Below are positions 22,585 to 31,508 of a stretch of 64,000 bases of DNA, piece by piece; positions within the stretch are counted from its first letter, which is position 1; each line of letters starts with the position of its first letter. This DNA is from Larix kaempferi. Lineage: Eukaryota; Streptophyta; Pinopsida; Pinales; Pinaceae. Under the pieces are notes generated by a model. It was not told the origin of the DNA. It did no database searches and saw only the letters and a program-made list of their open reading frames with translations. The stretch covers positions 3,427,001-3,491,000 of the forward strand of contig BSBM01000809.1 of NCBI GenBank assembly GCA_027924585.1. Direction: 5' to 3'. The position numbers and the translations under genes are program-made.

Positions 22585-22968
22585 GATTAGTTGGATCATT
22601 TATATGTATATGTATGCATCGTGTTGGATGTTGGATATGATCAGTTGGATCATTTGTATGTATTTTGTATATGCATCATGTTGGATGCTTGGATCATGTA
22701 TTTGTGTATGTATCAGGAGGATACATTATATGATCAGGTGGATCATGTATGAGGTAGATACTTGGTATGCATCAGGTAGATGCATTGTATGATCAAGATG
22801 ATCATGGATGACGAGCTTCAAGATGTTGCTCTAGATATGCATCAGGACGATGCAATGGTGAGTATCAGGACGATACTCTAGATGATATGCATCAGGATGA
22901 TGCTATGATGATGATCAGGATGATCATATGTATCAGGTGGATACATTACATAATCAATTGGATTATGT
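22585..22968 (+). repeat. Array of mini-hairpins with constant AGGNN-type loop in copia 3'UTR
   Basis: Successive perfect hairpins of 15-21 nt: ATGATC-AGTTG-GATCAT (22,637), TGTATC-AGGAG-GATACA (22,709), ATGATC-AGGTG-GATCAT (22,730), GTAT...ATAC (22,747), ATGCATC-AGGTA-GATGCAT (22,767), ATGATC-AAGAT-GATCAT (22,789), TGCATC-AGGAC-GATGCA (22,838), GAGTATC-AGGAC-GATACTC (22,860), GCATC-AGGAT-GATGC (22,889), ATGATC-AGGAT-GATCAT (22,911), ATGTATC-AGGTG-GATACAT (22,928), ACATAATC-AATTG-GATTATGT (22,948). The loop stays near AGGNN while stems vary in both arms together. The array is non-coding and sits directly after the pol stop. Confidence 0.9.
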
Positions 22969-23004
22969 GTGATGAGTTTCGAAGACACAGATGCACAGTG
23001 CCTT

Positions 23005-23300
23005 TCCGTAAGTGAAGATCCTTTCCGACATGGTGGTAGATGTGTTCTCCCATGTGCGTTGATGTAAGTGCAGAGCCTTTCCAACATGGTGGTAGATGTG
23101 TTCTCCCATGTACGTTGATGTAAGTGCAGAGCCTTTCCGACATGGTGGTAGATGTGTTTTTCCATGTGCGTTGATGTAAGTGCAGAGCCTCTCTGACATG
23201 GTGGCAGATGTGTTCTGCCATGGTCATTGATGTAAGTGTTGTGAGCCTTTCACGGATGGTGGTAGGTTGGTCCTCCCATGTTGGTGAGTGTAAGTGTTGT
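23005..23300 (+). repeat. 56-bp minisatellite in copia 3'UTR
   Basis: About five units; GATGTAAGTGC starts at 23,061, 23,117, 23,173 and 23,229, exactly 56 apart, with degenerate units on both sides. Each unit contains ACATGG...CCATGT inverted arms around GTAGATGTGTTCTC, so each can also fold. The minus-strand frames it opens (repeats of MGEHIYHHVGKALHL) are artefacts of the repeat. Confidence 0.9.
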
Positions 23301-23666
23301 GTGTGTGCATCTGGGTTGTGCTTCGTGATACTCTGTGGCCATGGACAGGTTGTGTTGTAGCATGTAAAAGGTCCTGGGAGATCCGATAGGTTGAGTTGTG
23401 TGCTCGTAATCAGTCCTGGGATGCTCTTTCGAGGTTTTGTTGACTCACGTAATAAGTCCTGAGGATTCCACAGTATGGCCAGTAGTGATGAAGACCTGCA
23501 GGTGGTGGGCCTACATCCAGTATGAAAAAGGACTGGCTCTGTAGAACTTCCTATGACGAGTAGAGTCAGAGATTGGATGAGATAGCAGCAGCAGTGATGA
23601 TGATGATGACGATGATCCCGAGAAGAAGATTTGTCTAGCAGATCTGTGTCGAGAAATACCTTCCTA

Positions 23667-23678
23667 GTTAAGAGGGAG
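23667..23678 (+). promoter_or_regulatory. Polypurine tract of the copia element
   Basis: AAGAGGGAG directly before the TGTTGATG start of the LTR; the plus-strand primer site of LTR retrotransposons. The same tract precedes the downstream LTR at 27,021-27,029. Confidence 0.85.
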
Positions 23679-24284
23679 TGTTGATGTATATGTAACTTCG
23701 GAATGTATTTCATCTATGTATTTCATATATATTTATTGTACCCTTATAAGAGATGTGTTATTCCTCTATAAGGAAGTGTCGTCATGTGTATTGACAAGTG
23801 TCACAAGTGTGTGTACTTTTCGATGGGTTATTAGACCACCATGTGTGGGATCGGCCCTGAAATATATATATTATATTGTGGATGTACCTAGCTAGACAAG
23901 TTGGCCCCATAGTGTAACTGGGCAAATAAGTTAAGTATAAATAGAGATCGGGAGATCTCTATTTGATCACTCGGAAACTCACACTTCTCTCACTCATAAA
24001 GTGGCACACTAGTGAGGAGGAGGATCATCTGCTACTAGGAGACTATCTCAGTGTATTTTGGTTGTACTTTGGTTGAGCCATTGCTCTCTCTATCTCTGAG
24101 AAAGTTGTGGGGTTTTTCACCTTAGGGTTTTCCCCAGGGAAACTCTGTGTCTCTTGTCTCTCATGCTTTTGATTCTTGTGATGCTTGACATGCTTGATAT
24201 GATTGTTATGCATTGATATACTGTACATGTTATTCTCTCAGTAAAGATCCTAGAGTATATTGAATTAATCCTCAAAATTTAACA
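23679..24284 (+). mobile_element. Copia LTR 1 (606 bp)
   Basis: Runs from TGTTGATGTATATG to AATTTAACA (TGTT/AACA ends). TATA box TATAAATAG at about 23,936. The bases from 23,939 to 23,964 form a perfect 11-bp hairpin overlapping the TATA box. One copy of GGGTTATTAGACCACC at about 23,825. Related over its length to 27,030-27,711, and its 3' part to 18,144-18,257. Confidence 0.9.
23936..23964 (+). promoter_or_regulatory. TATA box embedded in an 11-bp hairpin (LTR 1)
   Basis: TATAAATAG starts at 23,936. AAATAGAGATC (23,939-23,949) - GGGA - GATCTCTATTT (23,954-23,964) is a perfect inverted repeat, so the 5' arm includes part of the TATA box and the 3' arm falls near the expected transcription start. 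The matching site in LTR 2 (27,404-27,430) has different but again perfectly paired arms. Confidence 0.85.
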
Positions 24285-24289
24285 TGTTG

Positions 24290-24664
24290 GATATGATTAG
24301 TTGGATCATTTATGTATGTATGCATCATGTTGGATGTTGGATATGATTAGTTGGATTATTTATGTATGTATGCATCATGTTGGATGCTGTGGATATCAGT
24401 TGGATCATGTGTATGTATTTGTATATGTATCAGGTGGAGACATTGTATGATCAGGTAGATCATGTATGTTGATATGTATTAGGTATGATCAGGTGGATCA
24501 TGTATTTGTATATGTATCAGGTGGATACATTGTATGATTAGGTAGATCATGTATGATGATGTGTATCAGGCAGATACTATGTATGCATCAGGTGGATGCA
24601 TTGTATGATCAGGATGATCATGTGTACATCAGGATGATGTATGGTGAGTATTAGGTTGATACTC
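24290..24664 (+). repeat. Second mini-hairpin array
   Basis: Hairpins include ATGATC-AGGTA-GATCAT (24,447), ATGATC-AGGTG-GATCAT (24,485), ATGTATC-AGGTG-GATACAT (24,512), GTATC-AGGCA-GATAC (24,563), ATGCATC-AGGTG-GATGCAT (24,583), ATGATC-AGGAT-GATCAT (24,605), TACATC-AGGAT-GATGTA (24,625) and GAGTATT-AGGTT-GATACTC (24,646, one G-T pair). The TACATC/GATGTA stem is not seen in the first array. Confidence 0.88.
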
Positions 24665-24679
24665 TGTGGCCGTGGATAG

Positions 24680-25215
24680 GTTGTGCAGATAAGCATATAA
24701 TAGCGCCCTGGGAGGTTTGCAGATTCTCTTGCTAGGTTTTGTCGTTGGCATATAATAGCTCCCTGGGAGATCTGGCAAATGCTCTTTCGAGGTTTTGCTT
24801 TGGGAGGACATATCATAGCGCCCTGGGAGGTTTGCAGATTCTCTTGCTAGGGTTTGTCGCTAGCATATAATAGCTCCCTGGGAGATCTGGAAAACGCTCT
24901 TTCGAGGTTTTTTCCTATGGCATGTAAGTAGACCTGGGAGATCTAGACAGGATGAAAAAGGCCTCAGATGCTCTTTCGAGGCATTGCCATGACCACATGT
25001 AATAAGTCCTGGAGATCTGGACAGGATGAAAAAGGCCTCATATTCTCTTTAGGGTTCTTGCTTGACAAGACACTCTTTTAAGGTTTTGTGGTGGGGGTCA
25101 CATGTAATAAGTCCTGGAGATCTGGACAGGATGAAAAAGGCCTCAGATGCTCTTTAGGGTTCTTGCTAGTCAAGAGACTCTTTTAAGGTTTTGTGACAGT
25201 CACATGTAATGTGCT
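24680..25215 (+). repeat. CCCTGGGAG/AGATCTGG minisatellite in second 3'UTR
   Basis: Units carry CATATAATAGC(G/T)CCCTGGGAG, then GATTCTCTTGCTAGG or GCTCTTTCGAGGTTTTG, repeated at about 55-65 bp. Further on, ACATGTAATAAGTCCTGGAGA with GGATGAAAAAGGCCTCA repeats at about 120 bp. The first 3'UTR has only one or two diverged units here (23,370-23,450), so the array expanded in this copy. Confidence 0.8.
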
Positions 25216-25531
25216 CCTGGGAGATCCGACATGTAGAGCTATGTGCTTGTAACAGCCTGGGATGCTGCAATCAGGTTTTGTGACGCACGTAATAAGTCCT
25301 GAGGATTCCACAGTATGGCCAATGATGATGAAGACCTACAGGTGGTGGACCTACATCCAGTATGAAAAAGGACTGGCTCTGTAGAACTTCCTATGACAAG
25401 TAGATTTGGAGATTGATTGAGATAGCAACAGCAGTGACGATGACGATGATTCGAGGATGATGCATCGATGATGATGATCCAGAGAAGAAGACTTGTGCTA
25501 GATGATCTGTGTCGAGAAATACCTTCCTAGT

Positions 25532-27014
25532 TGTCACATCCCCCATTTTGACCCTTATAATATTTTGGGCTATAATGTAAATAATGTATGCATATTATGT
25601 ATGATTCCTAGCGTGGAGCTCAAGGCCAAGGCCTCACTAGTGAACGCTCGATCTAGAAGAGGTAAGTATTTGAAATTATGCTACCCATGTGCTAGTGAAC
25701 CATGGGAATTGTAAAAATGCATCTTAATATAAATTCCCACATCTAGCTATGCAATGCAACAAGAGATGTGGGCATGATATTGCAAGGAATTGGGAGGAGG
25801 ATATTCAAAACCCTTGAGCCAATTGAGTCAAGCCAAGTGTCAATGAGAGAACCCATCAAACCCCCAACTACCCATGTTGATTTTGGTGCCCAATCATTCA
25901 TTTCTCCCAAGAGTTGGGTGAAGTAGTTAATGCCTTGGGGATTGGGGAGGTATGGCTGTCCAAATTCGAGTATGGGAAAGCCACCCTCTTGGAAAAACGT
26001 GTTTCTCCTTCTTGGGCAAGAAAACACCCACGAATTTCCTTCCCAAGCCATTATTCATGGTTATACTTCACCCTCTCACTTTTTAGAGCTTGCTGGGAGT
26101 TTTTGGCTTGTTGGGTGTTTTATTTTGAAGCTTGTTGGGCGTTTGGGAGCTTGCTAGGCGTTTTTGAAGCTTGCTGGGCATTTTTTTTGGAGCTTGCTGG
26201 GCATTTTTGGCTTGCTTGGAACTCGTTTTTGGTTAGCACAGTGGCTGGGAGAAGAGAACCACGAATTGGGGTTTTAATGGAGGTCGTTTTTGCTCTTGGG
26301 TTGTCCCCAAACGTTTTCTGAAAACGAAATTGCCTTTCCATGGTTGTTTTCCCCATTTCTCACTTCGTTTTTGGGTTGCCCACGTTTTTCCATCCATACC
26401 CAACACTTGGGGTTTTGATGTTATGTGTACCCATGCCTAGTTTATGAGTTTACTGTGTGTAGGATATCGTTGGGGTTGAAATGAGTCTCCATTGTTTTGG
26501 CTTGAGCTTGAGTGGAACCATCCACAAATGAAGAGGGTTCAGAATTAGCCTGATAAACCCAGCAGTGGTCTGGCTTGGCTTAGATCCAAATGATTATTTG
26601 GCTGTGTATGAGTTTGAAATCCCCTTTTTCCCTTGTAGATATCATGCCCAGCTCGGGGATGGGCACTAAGTGCTGAAATAATACAGGCTGGGCAGAGACC
26701 TACGGTTGGGAGGAACGTTGCAGCGACATAGCTAGTTGTTGGGGACAACATTACATTGAGATAAGTATATTCTCTGCTTGTATTTAATTCTACAATGTGT
26801 TAAGTTAAATGGTTGTTATTGATATATTGAATGCACATGAAATTATGTGTGTGGATGAATTTATCTCCGCTATGCACGTTTGTTGAATTTACATCTGCAC
26901 ACATGGGTTTTTAAAAATATGAATTTTAATGAATGGCTGAGTTTGCTTAAAAATCCCCATAGATTGGCTTCATGTTCCCTCCCTTGCCTTTGATGGATGG
27001 GTGGGTATGTGACA
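25532..27014 (+). mobile_element. Solo LTR of a TGTCACATCC family, inserted in the copia 3'UTR
   Basis: Starts TGTCACATCCCCC and ends GGGTATGTGACA, flanked by a perfect 5-bp duplication CTAGT (25,527-25,531 and 27,015-27,019). The empty site is preserved at 23,661 (CCTTCCTAGTTAAGAGGG). It matches a second solo LTR at 49,983-51,680 in several blocks (CTCAAGGCCAAGGC, ATCATGCCCAGCTCGGGG, CCTACGGTTGGG, GGAACGTTGCAG). No coding region. Confidence 0.92.
26087..26222 (+). repeat. GAGCTTGCTGGGCGTTTTTG tandem repeat in the solo LTR
   Basis: Six to seven units of about 20-28 bp, each with GCTTG(C/T)TGGG followed by a T-run. The related LTR at 50.4 kb has a single unit, so this is a local expansion. 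Confidence 0.8.
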
Positions 27015-27029
27015 CTAGTTAAGAGGGAG

Positions 27030-27711
27030 TGTTGATGTATATGTAACTTCGGAATGTATTTCATATATATATTTATTGTACTCCTATAGAGATGTATTAT
27101 TCCTCTATATGGAAGTGTTTGTGTTCCTATAGAGATGTTATTATTCCTCTATACGGAAGTGTCTTCATTTATATTGTAAGTGTCGTAACTTATACTTGAT
27201 GGGTTATTAGACCACCTTGTTGGGGTCGGCCCTGTATAAGTCATGTGGATCGAAGGGTTATTAGACCACCCTATTGGGGGTCGGCCATGTGGGTCAAAGG
27301 GTTATTAGACCACCCTATTGGGTGTCGGCCCAGTCATCATTGTGTTATGTGGTTAAGTTGAGGCCAACCTAGTAAAGGTTATTAGGCAAGTCAAGTCAAG
27401 TATAAATAGAGTGCGGGAGGCACTCTATTTCATCATCTCACACACTCTTTGGAAAGTGGAGCACTTGTGGAGGAGGAGAAGCTACTGCTAGGAGATGTCT
27501 ATCTCTTATGCTTGGGTTGTATCATTGCTCTATCTATCTCTGAGGAAGTTATTGGGGTTTTTCACCTTTATGGGTTTCCCCAAGTAAACTCTGTGTCTCT
27601 TATGTGCTTGCATTATTGTGTCCATGATTGATATGTTGTAGATATGTTGTACATGTTGTTCTCTCAGTTAAGATCCTAGATCAGATTGAAGTAAATTCTG
27701 AATAACTAACA
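27030..27711 (+). mobile_element. Copia LTR 2 (682 bp)
   Basis: TGTTGATGTATATG to CTAACA; same family as LTR 1 but longer. The extra length comes from a duplicated TCCTATAGAGATGT(A/T)TTATTCC segment (27,081-27,150) and from three copies of GGGTTATTAGACCACC...GTCGGCC (27,198-27,332) where LTR 1 has one. Bases just after the end (TCGCATAGAGCGCATGACC) faintly resemble an iMet primer site, so it may once have been the 5' LTR of a further copy. Confidence 0.88.
27401..27430 (+). promoter_or_regulatory. TATA box embedded in an 11-bp hairpin (LTR 2)
   Basis: TATAAATAG at 27,401. AAATAGAGTGC (27,404-27,414) - GGGAG - GCACTCTATTT (27,420-27,430) is a perfect inverted repeat. Compared with LTR 1, three stem positions differ (ATC to TGC) with matching changes on the other arm. 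Confidence 0.85.
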
Positions 27712-28115
27712 TCGCATAGAGCGCATGACCATGGATATGCAAGAACATGTAGTGGGCGTTCCCCCTGCATGGATCAAGTTACTTAGGAAAGTAGCTAGGA
27801 TAGTGATATGTTATAGAGAGGCCACAACAGAGCAGGATGAGGCTCCTGCCTCCACTTAGGGAGACTGACACTATTTGGAGGTTGTCATGCCCATTTTGTA
27901 TATTGATATATGTATTTGACAGAGATTGACTCAAACTCACTGATTATTATATTTTTTGGACTTATATATATACACTATCGGTTATATACATGTTGCTTAA
28001 TGTGTGTGATGGTTTATTTTATTGTATATTATACAAATGTTAATCAAGTACATAATTTTCATATGCATCATCTAATGTGTTTTGGTTCCTTTAAATGTGT
28101 TGATATAAAATGTAA
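27712..28115. other. Spacer between copia LTR 2 and gypsy B
   Basis: No ORF with recognisable domains. Gypsy B ends here without a visible 3' LTR, so it is truncated. Confidence 0.5.
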
Positions 28116-28529
28116 TCAAACTGTCCTTTCAAGTAACTTAACCTTCAAAAATTGACGTAACAATAAAGGATCTCTAAACCGATACTCACCTATAAGCTGG
28201 AGTACAAGTAACTGTGCATCGAGCCTCACTTCCAAACATGAAACATCGTGGTGAAGAGCATCTCGGAGTAGCTCAATAATAGCACTATACTCGGCTATAT
28301 TGTTCGTTGTAGGTCCTAAACAAGAACATCCTGACGAAACAAGTTGGCATGTAGGTGAATATATCACCAAAGAAGTTGAAGCAAAATTGCGAGTGTGACG
28401 ACTAGCGCCATCAACAAACCCTACAAACCACTCAGTTTCCATCTGAAACACAATCCAGAGGACACATAAGCAAATCCAAAAAGAACTAACTCTACAAAAA
28501 ATTGTACAGCTATATACAAGAAAAAGCAT
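28116..28529 (-). pseudogene. Late RNase H-like domain of gypsy B (after integrase)
   Basis: Reads WFVGFVDGASRHTRNFAST (first D), then CSCLGPTTNNIAEYSAIIEL (E), then CLEVRLDAQLLVLQLIGEYR (D) and RDPLLLRQF. These blocks fit the additional, archaeal-type RNase H known in Tat-group elements. It lies downstream of the integrase C-terminus in transcript order. The preceding residues are hydrophobic and of uncertain frame. All three catalytic acids seen are present, so the domain itself is intact although the element is not. Confidence 0.8.
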
Positions 28530-28534
28530 GTATG

Positions 28535-28850
28535 CTAGGCGTAATACTTTTTCAAGTAAAGCCCATTCATGGACTCAGGCAGCTTAACTCCATCATAATC
28601 AATCAATTCATATGATCCTTTATTCAAAACTCTAGAAATATATAGGGACCAAGCCACATAGACTTGAACTTGCTTCCCCCAAGGGATCCTTATCTTGATC
28701 GTAGACCAAAACGAGATCTCCTTTGGAGAAAACCCTAGGTTTGACAGACTTGTCATATTGATTTTTGACTCGTTTCTTATGAGATTCATTTGCAATAAGC
28801 GCATCTCTACATTGTTCATCCAGATGTTCCAAATGAACTAATCATTCCCA
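28535..28850 (-). pseudogene. Integrase C-terminal domain of gypsy B
   Basis: HLDEQCRDALIANESHKKRV, then NQYDKSVKPRVFSKGDLVLV and YDQDKDPLGEAS, then after a frame change RVLNKGSYELIDYDGVKLPE and NGLYLKKYYA. The kkrvk..yDk.v..r.f..GDLVL pattern followed by YeL.d.dG..l...ng..LK.Y is the gypsy integrase C-terminus. The HHCC finger and DDE core are absent; upstream sequence is the gag-pro linker, so a large internal deletion joins the two. Confidence 0.85.
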
Positions 28851-29342
28851 AGGTTGAACAAGACCTATCATTGCTTCCAATATAGATTCATATGATGGTA
28901 AAACAATGTCTAAATCGTCAGAGGAATGGATAGAGTCTATTGCCCATGCAGGTGCATAATCGATATCCGACTCCATGGAGACTAAAGGAGTCAAGATGTA
29001 ATCTATCGCAGAGTCTCATGAAGCTTGATAAGTCACCTATGCAACAGATAGGGGCACAACTCGTTCATCGTGAGTAGGAAAAATCCAAGGATCAGTTGTT
29101 TGAACAACTCTGAAGACCTCCTTAAATGACATAATAGTGTTACTCGTTGAACCAATATAATTCACAAGAGTAGGTAACTCAAAGGTTCCCATAAGCGATG
29201 AGTACATACCTATTCCTAAACTCTCATTGGAAGGACGGGCTTGTTCAATCCAAGGGATATTATAATCTGGAGAGGTTGCATTATTTTTTCGTGCAAAGGA
29301 GAGTTGGTCAATTGTGACGATCTTTCCTTCATGGGGGAACAT
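28851..29342 (-). pseudogene. Post-protease linker of gypsy B
   Basis: The frame 29,342-29,037 reads MFPHEGKIVTIDQLSFARKN and continues to FKEVFRVVQTTDPWIFP, then acidic, Asp-rich sequence with ESDIDYAPAW. It is the region that follows the protease in Tat-like polyproteins. A stop separates it from the protease ORF (29,355). RT should follow but does not. Confidence 0.65.
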
Positions 29343-29354
29343 CAGTACCCGTTT

Positions 29355-31508
29355 TTAAGGGATGGCTTGCATTGAATATGTCCAACTTATTCCCAATAGC
29401 AAATTGTAATCGAGAGAAGCATCTACAAACTCAGCCTCCACTGGCACTACCTTCCCCGCCAGCTGCATCTCAAAAGAGGGTAATATTCCATGTGGATGGA
29501 AGGATCTCCAATCAAAAGCGGTAAGTAACGTAACCGAAGGGGCTAACTCTGGATAACCTAAGGCTTTCCAGCTGGAAATAGACATTACACATGTAGACGT
29601 GCCTTCATCCACCATTGTTCGTTCAATGGTTTTAGAACCATGGACTACTTCAATTTGGAAGGCCAGGTGATACAACAACTGGGGTTTGATATTAGACATG
29701 TCAAACCTAGCCAGCATACTTGACGAATCCATACTTCCTATTGCCACTAAAAGTGCATTTCGTTGCGATGGGCATCTTTGCAAAACTTCTAGAGCGGACA
29801 TGGCACACAGCGTTTGGGCTAGGTCCTCTATAACTGAGTAGTTAGGAGCATCCCATGCATTAGGGTTGTGCGATGTGCATTTATAGACACCTTTCGGTAT
29901 CTTAGGCATAAGATCTGCAAGTCTCTCAATATGAAGAGGAGCATATGTCTCAGGGATTTCTTTGTCTTTCTGTGGAAAATCCAGGGTATAATTCTTGGCT
30001 CTCGTTTGCAGCAAAGCATGTGAGTTAACCATATTTATGTAGGATTGATCATTCGGTGTGGAATGATGAGTGCCCCTAGTATTAGAGCTGCCAAAAGTTG
30101 GGTTTTGTTCTTTGGGAAATGGTTCCTTTAAGACAACATGTTTCTTTTGGTTTAAGAGCTTCTGGGCTTCGTCAATCAGAGGGCATTGATGAGTCAAGAG
30201 ATCTTGTTTGCAGATTTTGCAAGGAAACTTCGCCTTCTTCTTTTCTCTTTTTCCCTCCTTGGCGTTCTCTGTGGTTTTGGGCTTGTGTTGATTTCTTTCC
30301 CCCTTATTGCCATTTTTATTTCCATTGGGTTGCCAAGGACCCTTTTGATTTGACTGCACATTGTGTACAGTTTCCGTTAAAGAAGGGGAGGATGCAACCG
30401 TAGTTTCTTCGGCTACAGAGTGCTTTATCGAAAGTGTATGGACTTGTTTAGCCAAAGCTTCTATGGCAGATGAATAAACTGAACGTACAATGCCAATGGC
30501 ATGTGGTCCAGGTTTAGGTTTGCAAGGATCAATGTTTGACCTTGGCGCATAAAGGATCCCAGACTGAGCATAAATCAAGTCTAGTTGTTGGGTCCTTAAA
30601 ATGGCTTCCTCTTCAGAGGTAACCCTGAAAGTAGAGACATCTTTGGAGATGTAGGGTAACAGTGATTTCAAAAACCACTCTAATAGAAACTCTAGAGGAA
30701 TCTCTGCTTTAATGAGCCTCTTCCGTCTCCTCCACTCTTGAATGTGATCAGATATATGAGTGGCTTTATTCTGTCTAAATGTAGATAGAAGGTTCGTGTC
30801 GGTATCATACCGGATGGGAAGTTGGAAATGGTTCAGAAAAAAACTGTCGCTAAATCATAAAAAGTTGTGATAAGTTGCGGCCGGTAACTCAATGTACCAT
30901 TTGGCCGCAACACTGGTCAAGGTTCTTTGAAATAGCCTCAACCGGATCGATTCATTGTTCAGCCAGTTAGAGGAACACCACAGATTAAATGTCGTGACAT
31001 GGTCCCCTGGGTATTCACCAGTTTTTCATTCAAAATTAGGAATGTCTGAAGGAATTTTGGTTGGTACTGGAGGCCAGGTAGGATTATGACACACAAGGTC
31101 ATTCATTAACTTTGAAATATTGGGAAAATTCAACGTTGCCAGAAAGTGTAAGAGAGGCCTAGCCAATGGCATGTGAGTTTGAGGAATATGGTGAGAGAAA
31201 CCACCTGAACCAAGACCCCCATAAGGTTGGTTGGGGTTTCCCCCAGCCATCGGTTGTGATGAAAATGAGTTTTGAAAATTGCTCCATCCATAATCTAGTG
31301 AATTGCTCCCTTGGGGTCCAGTCCATTGCGGCTGAGTATAAGTACTTCCAAACATAGTTGGAGTATAGGTATTACTTCCTCCTCCACTAAAAAGTGAGAA
31401 AGGAGTTCTCCCTATAGGCATGTTAGAAGTTTGAACATTTGAGGATTGCAAATTATAGCCTTTAAAGGGATTAGAACTCGGAAATTGTGCAATAGAAGGG
31501 ATAAGCAT
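29355..31508 (-). pseudogene. Gag and protease of gypsy B
   Basis: The N-terminal frame (31,508-31,026) is Gly/Ser/Pro/Gln-rich and ends LPSDIPNFE-like (KIPSDIPNFE), the start of the gag capsid region. 31,025-30,672 holds capsid sequence with stops. The 438-codon frame (30,671-29,355) begins MKSLLPYISKDVSTF, carries AILRTQQLDLIYAQSGILY, a Lys-rich stretch, a knuckle-like CKICKQDLLTHQC, and ends with a retropepsin: MVDEGTSTCVMSISSWKALG, AFDWRSFHPHGILPSFEMQL, AEFVDASLDYNLLLGISW. The catalytic motif is VDEGTS rather than the common D-S/T-G, a variant I associate with this gag-pro family. At least one frame change separates the two main frames. Confidence 0.85.

Larger units (their letters stand above)
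18144..24284 (+). mobile_element. Ty1/copia retrotransposon with truncated 5' LTR
   Basis: Order: a 3' piece of the 5' LTR (18,144-18,257), gag (18,442-19,190), pol (PR-INT-RT-RH, to 22,570), a 1.1-kb 3'UTR (22,571-23,666), a polypurine tract AAGAGGGAG and a full 3' LTR (23,679-24,284). The order INT before RT defines copia. Only the last ~115 bp of the 5' LTR survive, so the 5' promoter is lost. The usual iMet primer site is not visible after it; the junction has a duplicated GATCCTAGAGTA and looks rearranged. Coding damage is light (a few stops and one frameshift), so the copy is fairly young. A second 3'UTR and a third LTR follow downstream. Confidence 0.9.
24285..25531 (+). mobile_element. 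Second copy of the copia 3'UTR without gag-pol
   Basis: Directly after LTR 1 the sequence reads TGTTGGATATGATTAG..., homologous to the element's own 3'UTR from about 22,625 on. It holds its own hairpin array (24,290-24,664), then a different minisatellite (24,680-25,215), then the same end as 23,440-23,678 (CCTGAGGATTCCACAGTATG ... GAGAAATACCTTCCTAGT). It is followed, after a nested solo LTR, by PPT and LTR 2. The unit is therefore LTR - 3'UTR - LTR, a deleted copy sharing the middle LTR with the main element. Confidence 0.85.

Noticed and set aside
22585-22968. CRISPR-like regular repeats
   Set aside because: The repeated units are short hairpins with variable stems and irregular spacing in a plant retrotransposon UTR; no direct repeats with unique spacers and no cas genes.
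22946-23713. 255-codon minus-strand frame across the copia 3'UTR
   Set aside because: It translates the 56-bp minisatellite (repeated HLPPC/GEHIYHHVG phrases) antisense to the element; no conserved domain.
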